Shown: positions 27,160-36,089 of the stretch, in pieces
How the letters are laid out: each line of letters opens with the position of its first letter
How positions within the stretch are numbered: position 1 is the stretch's first letter
Source of the DNA: Obscuribacter phosphatis_A
GTDB taxonomy: Bacteria; Cyanobacteriota; Vampirovibrionia; Obscuribacterales; Obscuribacteraceae
Direction of reading: 5' to 3'
DNA length: 64,000 nucleotides
Assembly (NCBI GenBank): GCA_017303615.1
Contig: JAFLCK010000014.1
Span: 1-64,000, forward strand
The notes under the pieces: model-generated
What the model was told of the DNA's origin: nothing
Seen by the model: only the letters and a program-made list of their open reading frames with translations
Database searches by the model: none
Position numbers and translations under genes: made by a program

Positions 27160-29241
27160 TTAACCCTGCTTGAGTCGATTCAGACCAATCTCAATGAAAT
27201 GCCTGGCTGATTGAAAAATTGCTCCGTTTTCCCTCAATGCCTCAGCATAGCCAGAGGCAAAGTCTTGCCTAGTCTTGGCTAGAATGGTATTTTCGCGATT
27301 GGCTTTGAGATATTCGGTCAATTTTTGGTAGGTCTTTTCGGCATCGTCCAACTGTTTGTTTTTCACTTGGGCGATAGCTAGTTTGTATAAAACTAGGGCG
27401 CGGTTATAGGCTACTTGCGGCGAAGTTACGCTCTGCCAGCTCTTTTGCGCTTGTTCATAGTAACGAATAGCCTCGGCATAAGATTTTTCGCCAAAGGCTA
27501 GATCGCCGCTTATGCTAAAGCAGAAGGCATAAAGTTCCGATTCCCAACCTTCCATTTTTTCGCCGTTTTTGTCACCTCTAAGATAAAATTCGCGGGCGTC
27601 TTTCAATGCCAGAGCGGCATTCTGATAGTTCTTTGCCTTATAAAAACAATCTCCAGCCAAGGTGCAGAGCATGCCGGTCGATATCTGCTTTTGCCGCGAC
27701 ATGGTCAAACGATAGGTGCGCAATATCTGCTCAAAGCAGGCCACGGCGCGGTCATAGTCGGCAGCGCTGTAGAGGGCTTGGGCATAGATGACATTGGCTT
27801 CTATGGTGGGATAACTGAATTCGCCGTTCTCTGCCAGGCTTAGCTTCATGCAGTTTTCGGCCAGGTCGGCGGCATCTTTGCTGAGCCCTAGGCGCATCAG
27901 CCGTCTGGCCATACCTAAACCTTCTTGAATGAGGGGATTATTGCCTGTGTCTGCAACCGAGGTTTTGTGCTTCTCTATATCTTCTAGCTTTCCTTTTAGG
28001 GTGTCGATTAGGCGGCTTTTGTGCAGTTTTTCGACCAGATCTTGGGCTGGTCTTTCCATATCTTGCGACTGGAAGCTGAGTTTCCAACTCGGCAAGGTTT
28101 CTTGGCTCAGGGCCTGGCTGCCCATCACGTAAAGTGTGCCTGCGGCCAGGCTTGATACTGCGAAAATCGAGCAGGCGAAGACTAATAAAGCGGCTGCTGC
28201 TTTTTCTGTCTTTGAAATGCGTTTTCTGCGGCTTTTATAGATGCTTAAATTAGTTAGCAATCTTTCAAGCAGACTGCCTGCTTCATTTTGACAGCTATAG
28301 AGGCTTTGGCTCAGTTCTTCCATTGACTGGAAGCGGTCGCGAGGATCTTTGGCCAGACATTTGAAGACTACTGATTCAAGTCTTTTGGGAATTGAGACAC
28401 CATGATTTTTTATGGGCGTCGGCATTTCATTCATATGCCGATAGAGTATCTCGAGCATGTTGGCGCCGTTTATCGGCGTCTTGCCGGTCAGAGTTTCGTA
28501 CATCAGACAACCCATCGAATAAATATCGCTGCGATTGTCGAGCGGCTCTCCTTTGCATTGCTCTGGGCTCATATAAAGCGGGCTACCAAAGACTTCTCCA
28601 GTCTGGGTAAGGGCCACGGCATCGGTGCCCTCATGGGGCATTAATTTAGCGATGCCAAAGTCGAGAATTTTTACCTCTTTGGGCAAGTTGACGATGATAT
28701 TGCTGGGCTTGAGATCGCGGTGAATAATGCCGCATTGATGGGTATAGGCAAGTGCTTCGGCTATTTTTTGAAAAATCGATACGGCTGTATCGGTATCAAG
28801 CTGCTGTCCTTGACTGGTTTGCTCTTTGATCACATCGCTCAAGGAGCTCCCCGATAAATAGTCCATGACTATAAAAGGGCGATTTCCCTCTAAGATGCCG
28901 AAGTCATGAATGCGTACCACGCCGACATGGTCGAGCTGGCTGACCGATTGAGCTTCTTGCTTGAATCTTTCGAGGTTTCTTTTGCTTGAGACCAGGTGTC
29001 GATGCAAAAGCTTAATCGCCACTGCGCGCTGCAAATGCTTATGTTTGGCGCGATAAACCACTGACATGCCGCCTTCGCCGATGCAGTCGATTATTTGATA
29101 GTTGCCGGCGACAGTTTTACCAATCAGAGCTTCTATTTCTTCATCTCTGATTAGTCTGTCTGAGCCGAAAGCCGGACGAAAGTCGAGCGGGTCGTGGCTA
29201 GAACTGGTCTCAGGTGGGGATTTGTCAGGTGGCTCGGACAT
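27160..29241 (-). CDS. Transmembrane Ser/Thr kinase with TPR-like C-terminal domain
   Basis: 693 residues from ATG 29241 (MSEPPDKS). A longer frame to 29313 overlaps the pyrD promoter and adds no family sequence. Kinase domain at about 46-310: GEGGMS glycine loop, Lys77, HRD 174-176, DFG 194-196, SPLYMSPEQC. One membrane helix at about 366-390. The remainder is alpha-helical with tetratricopeptide-like spacing (YAQALYSAADYDRAVACFEQ, YKAKNYQNAALALKDA, EKSYAEAIRYYEQA), a protein-interaction scaffold on the outer side. No SD is visible, and a TATTAA 11 nt upstream suggests a very short leader. Convergent with the operon ending at 27138. Confidence 0.9.
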   Translation of the reverse strand: MSEPPDKSPPETSSSHDPLDFRPAFGSDRLIRDEEIEALIGKTVAGNYQIIDCIGEGGMSVVYRAKHKHLQRAVAIKLLHRHLVSSKRNLERFKQEAQSVSQLDHVGVVRIHDFGILEGNRPFIVMDYLSGSSLSDVIKEQTSQGQQLDTDTAVSIFQKIAEALAYTHQCGIIHRDLKPSNIIVNLPKEVKILDFGIAKLMPHEGTDAVALTQTGEVFGSPLYMSPEQCKGEPLDNRSDIYSMGCLMYETLTGKTPINGANMLEILYRHMNEMPTPIKNHGVSIPKRLESVVFKCLAKDPRDRFQSMEELSQSLYSCQNEAGSLLERLLTNLSIYKSRRKRISKTEKAAAALLVFACSIFAVSSLAAGTLYVMGSQALSQETLPSWKLSFQSQDMERPAQDLVEKLHKSRLIDTLKGKLEDIEKHKTSVADTGNNPLIQEGLGMARRLMRLGLSKDAADLAENCMKLSLAENGEFSYPTIEANVIYAQALYSAADYDRAVACFEQILRTYRLTMSRQKQISTGMLCTLAGDCFYKAKNYQNAALALKDAREFYLRGDKNGEKMEGWESELYAFCFSISGDLAFGEKSYAEAIRYYEQAQKSWQSVTSPQVAYNRALVLYKLAIAQVKNKQLDDAEKTYQKLTEYLKANRENTILAKTRQDFASGYAEALRENGAIFQSARHFIEIGLNRLKQG

Positions 29242-29324
29242 TATGGGGCTCGTTAATAACAGTGATAATTTTAATTTGCCCAGTCCAAACCAAAGAGAGT
29301 CGCCTTCTGGCATACTCTAATGAA

Positions 29325-30413
29325 ATGGAACAATTACTAATTTCCACCTATGAAAGCTTGGTAAGACCGGCCCTGTTTCGCATGGATGCAGAAGAAGCGC
29401 ATCATTTAGGGCAGGGTCTCTTGAAAAGTATGGGTTGGCTCTTCGACCTTTCGGGGTCAATTTTAGGAGTCTCCGGGCTTTGTGGCAGCGGTGCCTCATC
29501 TTACGCCACCTTTGGTCTAGCTGGGGCAAGTTTGAAAAATCCGGTCGGTCTGGCTGCCGGCTTTGATAAGAATGGCACCCTGGTTGATAGTTTAGCCTCG
29601 TTAGGTTTTGGCTTTGTCGAGATCGGTTCGGTTACTGCCAGACCGTCCGTCGGTAATGCCAAACCCCGTCTCTTTCGCCTGCCTCAAGACCAGGCTCTCA
29701 TCAACCGTTTGGGCTTGAACGGTGACGGCGCCGAGGCTGTGGCCGATAGGCTGCAAGCCTGCCAGTTTCCTATTCCGGTGGGTTTGAACATCGCTAAAAC
29801 CAACCTGCCGGATCTTTCTATGGAAAAAGCTGCCGAAGATATCGCCTTTAGTTTCAAGACCTTGATGCACTTGCCCTTTGCCTATGTCGTCATCAATACC
29901 TCCTGCCCCAATACCCACGAAGGGGCTTTGTTTGCCTGCGAAGAATTGGAGTTGATACTAAAAGCGGTATCAGAATTGAACCAGGGGCGGCTGCCAGTTT
30001 TCTTGAAGATTTCACCTGATTCGCCTCAGTCTTTTTTAGAGGCGCTAGGCAAGCTCTCTTTGCGCTATGAGATTAGAGGCTTTGTCATAGGCAACACAAC
30101 CGTATCTAGACAGTCGCTCAAGACAAGCCCTAAGGTTTTGGAAACAATCGGAAACGGCGGTTTATCTGGTGCACCGCTTTATGCAAATACTTGCCGTCTG
30201 GTTAAGCATTTCGCTTCATCAAAGGCCGGCTATCAAGAAATTATTGCTTGTGGCGGCATAGACAGCGCTTCTTCTGTGAAAGAAATGCTTGCCCTCGGAG
30301 CTAGCGCTGTAGAGCTTTACAGTGCTCTGGTTTATAAAGGGCCTTTCTTGATTTACAGCATCTTGCAAGAATTGAAAAAGGAAGGTTTTTTCAATAATCA
30401 GCGCGCAAAGTAA
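29325..30413 (+). CDS. pyrD: Dihydroorotate dehydrogenase, class 2 type with Cys at the catalytic position
   Basis: 362 residues from ATG 29325. A frame from 29214 overlaps the divergent kinase and was rejected. It oxidises dihydroorotate to orotate in pyrimidine synthesis. Class 2 hallmarks: N-terminal helical extension (SLVRPALFRMDAEEAHHL) for membrane/quinone contact, NPVGLAAGFDKNG, and GSVTARPSVGNAKPRLFR. The active-site loop reads NTSCPNT, so residue 194 is Cys where class 2 enzymes normally have Ser (class 1 enzymes have Cys). FMN-site GGID is present. Ends 3 bp from the convergent transporter. Confidence 0.88.
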   Translation: MEQLLISTYESLVRPALFRMDAEEAHHLGQGLLKSMGWLFDLSGSILGVSGLCGSGASSYATFGLAGASLKNPVGLAAGFDKNGTLVDSLASLGFGFVEIGSVTARPSVGNAKPRLFRLPQDQALINRLGLNGDGAEAVADRLQACQFPIPVGLNIAKTNLPDLSMEKAAEDIAFSFKTLMHLPFAYVVINTSCPNTHEGALFACEELELILKAVSELNQGRLPVFLKISPDSPQSFLEALGKLSLRYEIRGFVIGNTTVSRQSLKTSPKVLETIGNGGLSGAPLYANTCRLVKHFASSKAGYQEIIACGGIDSASSVKEMLALGASAVELYSALVYKGPFLIYSILQELKKEGFFNNQRAK

Positions 30414-30416
30414 CTT

Positions 30417-31463
30417 TTAGTTTTGTTCTTGAATTTTTTTGAGATAGAGTTCTTCAGCCAGATAGAGCAGGGCTGTGGCTAATGGTACAGCAATAAGCGC
30501 GCCGGAAAGCCCCATGAGGCTGCCCCCGATAACAACGGCGAAAAGAACCACCAGCGGGTGCAAGTCGACTTGTTTGCCGAGTAGATGGGGCACAATAAAG
30601 TTGCTTTCCAACCACTGTTCGATAACGAAGACACCGAGCACAAGAAGCGCCTTGGTCAGTCCGCCGCTATTGAAGCCGACCAAGATAGAAAAAACAGCAG
30701 TGAGAAGAGAGCCTACAAAGGGGACTAGATTTAAGAGACCCGATACCACCCCTAGTGTCAGGGCTTCTTCTATGCCGACCAGGGCCAAGCCGCAAAAAAT
30801 AATCGTAGAGACAGCCAGACTAACTAGAATTTGCCCTCTTACATAGCCGCCCAGCCTGGTTTCCAACCCCGGCAAGAGAGCTTTGACTGTCTGCCGCCTG
30901 TTGGGCGGCAGCCATTTCAGAAGACCTTCAGTTAAGGCTTTTGCCTCTATGACAAAGTAAGCAGTAAGAAAAAGAACAAAGATTATATTGACCAAAAAGC
31001 CTAGAATATTGCCGGTTAGTTTGAGGGCGCTTGCCGCTACGGTGCCGGCTTTGCCCATAAGTTTGCCCTTTAGTTCGTCGGTGACCAGATTGCCGCTTGC
31101 GGCATCAGGGAAGAGCGAGGGAAAGAATTCGTGTCCGCGCTCTAATAGAAAGGGCAGGATGCTGTCGCGGGTGGTTATGAAAAGACGACCGGCTTGTTCT
31201 TTAATAGGTCCGGCAAGATTGACGCCGACAAAGTAATAAAGAGCGGCCACCAAGGCGTAGACAGTCAAGACAGTAACAGCCCGAGGAATTTTGCGCGCTT
31301 CCAGTAGACGGGCCAGTGGCGCCAGCGAAGCTGAAAGGGTAAGGGCGGCCACCAGACAGATAAGCATCATGCTTAGCTCTTTTAAAAAGAAATAGCCGCA
31401 GACGGCGACAACCAGCCAGAAAATTGGATAGGCAGCTCTTAGAAAATCGCGATTTTCGGTCAT
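30417..31463 (-). CDS. AI-2E family transporter
   Basis: 348 residues with seven or eight membrane segments and the family features VNIIFVLFLTAYF, VSGLLNLVPFVGSLL and the C-terminal VIGGSLMGLSGALIAVPLA. The family (PF01594) includes putative autoinducer-2 exporters and Na+/H+ antiporters, so the substrate is open. Its ATG overlaps the stop of the upstream GT-C gene by one base (TAATG), showing translational coupling. Confidence 0.88.
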   Translation of the reverse strand: MTENRDFLRAAYPIFWLVVAVCGYFFLKELSMMLICLVAALTLSASLAPLARLLEARKIPRAVTVLTVYALVAALYYFVGVNLAGPIKEQAGRLFITTRDSILPFLLERGHEFFPSLFPDAASGNLVTDELKGKLMGKAGTVAASALKLTGNILGFLVNIIFVLFLTAYFVIEAKALTEGLLKWLPPNRRQTVKALLPGLETRLGGYVRGQILVSLAVSTIIFCGLALVGIEEALTLGVVSGLLNLVPFVGSLLTAVFSILVGFNSGGLTKALLVLGVFVIEQWLESNFIVPHLLGKQVDLHPLVVLFAVVIGGSLMGLSGALIAVPLATALLYLAEELYLKKIQEQN

Positions 31464-33589
31464 TAATTTATCAGTCGCTTGAGCAGGATCTTTTCAATAA
31501 TTGTGTTGCCTGGCTCTAGATATACCCCTAGTCTTCCCTTTTGCATCGCTGGAGCGGCCAGCGCCTTGATTGCGCTGAGCGAGACCTCGTTTGTTTGGGG
31601 CAGCCGCGCAGCAAGCTCTCCTTTTTCGTCAATCAATACCACCTGCGGTGCGATGCTCTTGCCTTCCTTTTGGGCTTTCAGCTCTAAGACAAGGTCACTT
31701 TCTGGGCTGTCCAAGAGTGAGGGCAGGGGCAGATCCAAGGTCAGTATATAAGGCTTTTCCGCCACCGCCACTTCGAGACTTTCGCAGCTATTGGGGCTGA
31801 CTACTTTTGTTAGCGTGGTTGCCCCTTTATCGACCACCATCCAGTCTTTCTCGTTTGTATTAGCTTGAGCTTGCAAGAGGTCTTTGAGGCAATCGTAGCC
31901 GTTTTCTGATTTGTTTTCAGATTCTTCTTTAGCTGCTTTTTTAGGTTCTATTCTAGATTCTGCTTTGGGTTCTATTTTAGATTCTTTCTGCTTTAGCCAG
32001 CTTTGCAGAGAAAGAAGCGGTGCTTTATAGACATAGAAGTTTTCGGTATTGTTGTCGAAATATACTAGGGGCGCCCCTTTGCTGAGTTCTTTTACTATTT
32101 CCTTCCACTCTTTTCGATCAAAATACTCGCCGGGCTTTTCTGCCGTCAAAAGACGCTCGCTCAAAGATCTATCTTTTAGAGGCGGCGAGACTAGAATGTC
32201 TAGATAGAGCCGTCTGCCGATCATACCTGCGCCTTTGTAATCTTGGGGCAGATTGGCCAGAGCCACTTTGGCATTGGTCATGGCTAATTTGGTGATTTGT
32301 TCGTCAAATTTCTCCATGCGGCTTGAGGCATGGTGCCAGGCTTGCAAATTTATTTGCAGCAGATGGCACCAAATTAAATAGAGTGATGAAAGCGCCAGGC
32401 AGCCGCTCATTAGCCAGATGGTCATTTTCTTTTTGTCGACAGCGATATGCCCTGGCAAGGCTTTCATGGTCAAGACAAGGCAAAGAGGCACGCTAGAAAG
32501 GAAGAAAAGTCGGCTGCCGACTAAATTTGGATAGATGTGCCAGATTTGAAAAGCCGGCAAGAGGGCGATGAAGCACCAGAGCATAAGAAGCGGAATGCTG
32601 AGCAGAATTTTGAGTTTACCGGGTGCCCCGTGCAGAAGCGACCTGACCACGGCCAAAAGAGTTATGAGCGCCACCGGCAAGACAGCTGGTTTGATGGCTT
32701 TACTTAGATAATGATACTCTTCTGAAACCGGTACGATAATTTTTATCAGAGAATCTCGGTTGAGAAAATTGCTTAGCGACTGCCAGATATCAGCCCTGCC
32801 GTAGCCACCAATGGTGGTGCCTAAGATTAGTTGTCTGACCAAGGCAAAGGCTAAAAGAAGCCCCAGATAGGGCAGACTGGCCTTGATGGCGTTCTTTGCC
32901 GCTGTTAGCGGTTTGTTTTGGGGCAGGTCTAAAATAAAGGTGACGATGAAAACAGCAAAAGGCAAGCTGACGGCAATTTCCTTACTGGTAAGGGCAAGCA
33001 GGAAAGAAAGCAGTGATAGTCGGCGAAAGTCTTTGGAACCGTGGGTGCGTGCTCGCAGAAAGAGCAACAAGGACGCAAGATAGAACAAGGTGGCCAGGCT
33101 ATCTACTCTGCCGATAATCCAGGCTACGGTCTCGGCATGCAAAGGATAGGCCGCAAAGAGTAGACCACCAAAAAGAGCGGCGGCACCGCAAAGTCGCGGC
33201 GCCAGGCGTTGGGTGAGCACCAGCGAAAGTGAAGCGGCAAGGGCTGTGCAAGCGGCGAAGATGACGAGATTGGTGAAATGATAGCCCCAGGGATTGGTGC
33301 GGTAAAGCAAATAGTCGAATAATATAGATAGAGAGACCACCGGGCGATAACTGAGCATCAAGTCTGAGCCGCCCCAGTTGCCGGTGAAATTCATCAGAAA
33401 GGGCTGCCAGTCGCCGGCAAGTGCGCGGGCGCAATAATTGAGATGGAGAAAGTCATCTAAGAGAAAGCCGTCTTTGAGCGTACCGGCATAGTTTATGAAG
33501 GCGGCAAAAACGCAAATGACGATGGCAATGAACAATTGGGTGCGGATTGAACCCAAGTCTATGCCTGCTTTTTGCAGTCGTCTTTGCAT
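31463..33589 (-). CDS. GT-C-like membrane glycosyltransferase, paralogue B
   Basis: 708 residues from ATG 33589, with GGGAAG upstream. A longer frame to 33688 overlaps the preceding gene. The first loop has GFLLDDFLHLNY, the acidic pair expected at a GT-C active site, followed by NFTGNWGGSD, LSYRPVVSL and NPWGYHFTNL, similar to PMT/TMTC-type proteins. About ten membrane segments are followed by a soluble C-terminal domain of about 300 residues. It is a clear paralogue of the next upstream gene (shared DDF-H and NFTGNW blocks). Sugar donor and acceptor unknown. Confidence 0.72.
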   Translation of the reverse strand: MQRRLQKAGIDLGSIRTQLFIAIVICVFAAFINYAGTLKDGFLLDDFLHLNYCARALAGDWQPFLMNFTGNWGGSDLMLSYRPVVSLSILFDYLLYRTNPWGYHFTNLVIFAACTALAASLSLVLTQRLAPRLCGAAALFGGLLFAAYPLHAETVAWIIGRVDSLATLFYLASLLLFLRARTHGSKDFRRLSLLSFLLALTSKEIAVSLPFAVFIVTFILDLPQNKPLTAAKNAIKASLPYLGLLLAFALVRQLILGTTIGGYGRADIWQSLSNFLNRDSLIKIIVPVSEEYHYLSKAIKPAVLPVALITLLAVVRSLLHGAPGKLKILLSIPLLMLWCFIALLPAFQIWHIYPNLVGSRLFFLSSVPLCLVLTMKALPGHIAVDKKKMTIWLMSGCLALSSLYLIWCHLLQINLQAWHHASSRMEKFDEQITKLAMTNAKVALANLPQDYKGAGMIGRRLYLDILVSPPLKDRSLSERLLTAEKPGEYFDRKEWKEIVKELSKGAPLVYFDNNTENFYVYKAPLLSLQSWLKQKESKIEPKAESRIEPKKAAKEESENKSENGYDCLKDLLQAQANTNEKDWMVVDKGATTLTKVVSPNSCESLEVAVAEKPYILTLDLPLPSLLDSPESDLVLELKAQKEGKSIAPQVVLIDEKGELAARLPQTNEVSLSAIKALAAPAMQKGRLGVYLEPGNTIIEKILLKRLIN

Positions 33590-33623
33590 TTTGTTTCTTA
33601 CTTCCCTTTCTGCTTTGGCCAAA

Positions 33624-36041
33624 TTAGAGCTGAAATGATAATGGTTCGGAAAAATAGCCGAGCGGCACTTTGTCTTTGTCCACGGCAATAACTCTTACTT
33701 CATAAAAACCATGGGCATTTGCACCTATGCCGACGGCTGAAATCGGAATCAGACTGCCTTTTGTTTTGGTGAAATAGCCCTTTACTGCCGCTTCTTTCGA
33801 AAATTGACTTTCATGGAAAGTGCCGCTGTAGTGCTCGAACCAAGAGTCTTGCTTGCTCACTTCGTAGGCGGCGCCGCTGGCACCATCAATAGTGCTGACA
33901 TCATAACTGAAGGTCGGTCTATTGCCTCGCGGGCGGGCGATGCCGTCATTGTCGAGCACCAGCTGACCATCGGCTTTGACTTCGGGCTTGTTAGGCAAAC
34001 TAAGCAGGCGAATGTCTTTTATTTTCAGTGGTTTGTGTTCTGCTCCGAGGCTTACGCGTGCCAATTTCTCAAGGCATAGATAGCTTTTGTGTTCGCTTAA
34101 ATTAAAGAAAGCCTTACCGTCTTTGAGGGCGGCGCTCTTTTGAAAGACTCTGCCGCTTGCGCCGATTAGTTTGAGGTCGACAGTTTCTCCCTCGCCCTCG
34201 ACTTCGATGGCATCGATAGCCAGGACTGGAAGATCTAAACGCCTAGATAACAGAATTTGATTTTCGGCAAGTGTAGTTGCCTCTTTGAGATTGAGGCTTA
34301 CTGCTGGTCTTGTTTCGCTCAGAGGTTCTTGCAAGTGCAGGGGCACAAGTTGGTAGTTGCTTCTATCGAAGTAAAAGAAAGGTTCACCGGCGCCGACCAG
34401 GCTGCGCACGCGCCCCGGCGAGATTAAGTCGCTATGACCATAGGTAGCCGGTTCGAAGGTGAGCAGGCGACCGCGCTGATCGTCTTTAGAGAGAGGCGGC
34501 TTGAAGAGCACCGACATTGTGGCGGCGTTATAGAGCATATGGGCGCCCATATAGTTGTCGGGAATGTTTAGCAGGGCTAATCTTTGCCCCGGCGGCAGTT
34601 TACTGAGGGTTTCATCGACTCGGCGCTTAAAAGTCTTGAGTTCGCTCTGGGCCTTGATCCAGATATTGTTATTGACTTTGCTTAGTTGCCAAAAACTAGA
34701 AAATAGTACAAGTAGCAAGCCCAGGCTGAGCAGTTTTTGCAGTTTGAACAAGGGCTTAAAGGTAATAGTCGAGCCTTTCTCTTGGGCAATTAGAGGCAAG
34801 CTGAAGAGCAGTGCCAACAAAAATGAAACTGGGGCGCTGGCAAAGTAAAGAAAGCGTCCGCCTTGCAGGTTGGCGGTAAGGTTCCAGACGCCGTAGGTGG
34901 GAGCGAGGAAGAGGATGATCCAGCCTATGGCGAAAAGAAAGAGAAGGGTGAAATTTTTGAGAAGAGTAGAATTTTCCTTTTTGTAATTGATGGCTATGAG
35001 CACCGCAGCATTGAGCAGACCAAGCTGGTAGACCAGTTTGAGAGTATTTGAGAGGGCGGAGCGCAAACCGAAGATTTCTATATGAAAGGGGAGGAAGATG
35101 CGCAGGATTGAGCCGTCGGTCCAGCGGCGCAGTAAGCTGTTCTTGAGCCCCTCGCCGATGGAACCTTCATAGCCACCAAAAACGGTGCCCAAGACCAAGA
35201 GGCGAAAGAGCAGATAGGCGCCAAGCACAATAAAATAGGGCAGCGCCGCTTTAGTTGCCCGAGTGAGCGCCAGTTTTATAGATGCCTGACTTATAGATGC
35301 CTGACTGAGACCTTGCAAAAAGAGATAGAAAAAGAGCAAGGGCGGCAAAGTGATAGCCATTTCTTTGCTCATTAAGGCAAGTACAAAACTGAAGATTGAT
35401 GCGGCTTTTAGCCTGCCTTTCTTTTCGCTTCGATCTGCCGCCAAGAGAAAGAAATAGAAAGAAGCCAGTGTCAATACAAGCGCGACGCTGTCTACGCGGG
35501 CGATTATCCAGTTCACCACTTCGCTGTGTAAGGGGTAGAAAGTGAAAATTAAGGCGGACAGGGCGCCGAACCAGTCTTTTGCCTTGAGACAAAAAGCTTT
35601 GCCTATTTCTCTAGAGACCAAATAGAGCAGCACGGCTGAGAAGGTGTGATAGCAAAGATTGCTTAAGTGGAAAAGAAAAGGTCGCGCTTGACCGATTAGA
35701 TAATCGCTTGCCAGGGTGAGAGTAATAAGGGGCCTGTAAAAGGTCGTCCCTTGGGCTTGCATCCAGTTGCCTGTGAAATTTTGCAACAACGCCCCGTAAT
35801 TTCCCTGCATGACTTTGTGTAGATAATCAATATGAACGAAGTCATCGGCGAGATAAAAGCCGCCCAGAGAACGAGAGAAGAGTAGAATATTGCAAATGAC
35901 GATAGAAAAAGAGATCAAGCAGACAATCAGAGACGACCGTTTCTTTGCCGGTGCACAATCTGTGTTACCGTCTGTGTTGTTTTCTGTGTTACCGCTTCGG
36001 GTAGGCTCAGCGGGCTCTGTATTTGTGCTGGCAAGGTTCAT
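33624..36041 (-). CDS. GT-C-like membrane glycosyltransferase, paralogue A
   Basis: 805 residues from ATG 36041 (MNLASTNTEP). Earlier in-frame starts up to 36284 overlap the GH1 gene. The TATAAT at 36049-36054 ends 7 nt before this ATG, so the message may be leaderless. It contains GGFYLADDFVHIDY (acidic pair), NFTGNWMQAQGTTFYRPL, and membrane segments to about residue 440. A soluble C-terminal half follows that includes a fibronectin-like or carbohydrate-binding-like beta region. First gene of a three-gene operon with paralogue B and the AI-2E transporter. Confidence 0.72.
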   Translation of the reverse strand: MNLASTNTEPAEPTRSGNTENNTDGNTDCAPAKKRSSLIVCLISFSIVICNILLFSRSLGGFYLADDFVHIDYLHKVMQGNYGALLQNFTGNWMQAQGTTFYRPLITLTLASDYLIGQARPFLFHLSNLCYHTFSAVLLYLVSREIGKAFCLKAKDWFGALSALIFTFYPLHSEVVNWIIARVDSVALVLTLASFYFFLLAADRSEKKGRLKAASIFSFVLALMSKEMAITLPPLLFFYLFLQGLSQASISQASIKLALTRATKAALPYFIVLGAYLLFRLLVLGTVFGGYEGSIGEGLKNSLLRRWTDGSILRIFLPFHIEIFGLRSALSNTLKLVYQLGLLNAAVLIAINYKKENSTLLKNFTLLFLFAIGWIILFLAPTYGVWNLTANLQGGRFLYFASAPVSFLLALLFSLPLIAQEKGSTITFKPLFKLQKLLSLGLLLVLFSSFWQLSKVNNNIWIKAQSELKTFKRRVDETLSKLPPGQRLALLNIPDNYMGAHMLYNAATMSVLFKPPLSKDDQRGRLLTFEPATYGHSDLISPGRVRSLVGAGEPFFYFDRSNYQLVPLHLQEPLSETRPAVSLNLKEATTLAENQILLSRRLDLPVLAIDAIEVEGEGETVDLKLIGASGRVFQKSAALKDGKAFFNLSEHKSYLCLEKLARVSLGAEHKPLKIKDIRLLSLPNKPEVKADGQLVLDNDGIARPRGNRPTFSYDVSTIDGASGAAYEVSKQDSWFEHYSGTFHESQFSKEAAVKGYFTKTKGSLIPISAVGIGANAHGFYEVRVIAVDKDKVPLGYFSEPLSFQL

Positions 36042-36048
36042 CGGCTCT

Positions 36049-36054
36049 ATTATA
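36049..36054 (-). promoter_or_regulatory. -10 box placed for leaderless transcription of GT-C paralogue A
   Basis: TATAAT on the minus strand, 7 nt before ATG 36041, with no SD between. The layout is the same as at 7575-7590. Confidence 0.45.
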
Positions 36055-36089
36055 TAAAGAGTGTGGAGGGTGTTTGAGGCTATTACCAT

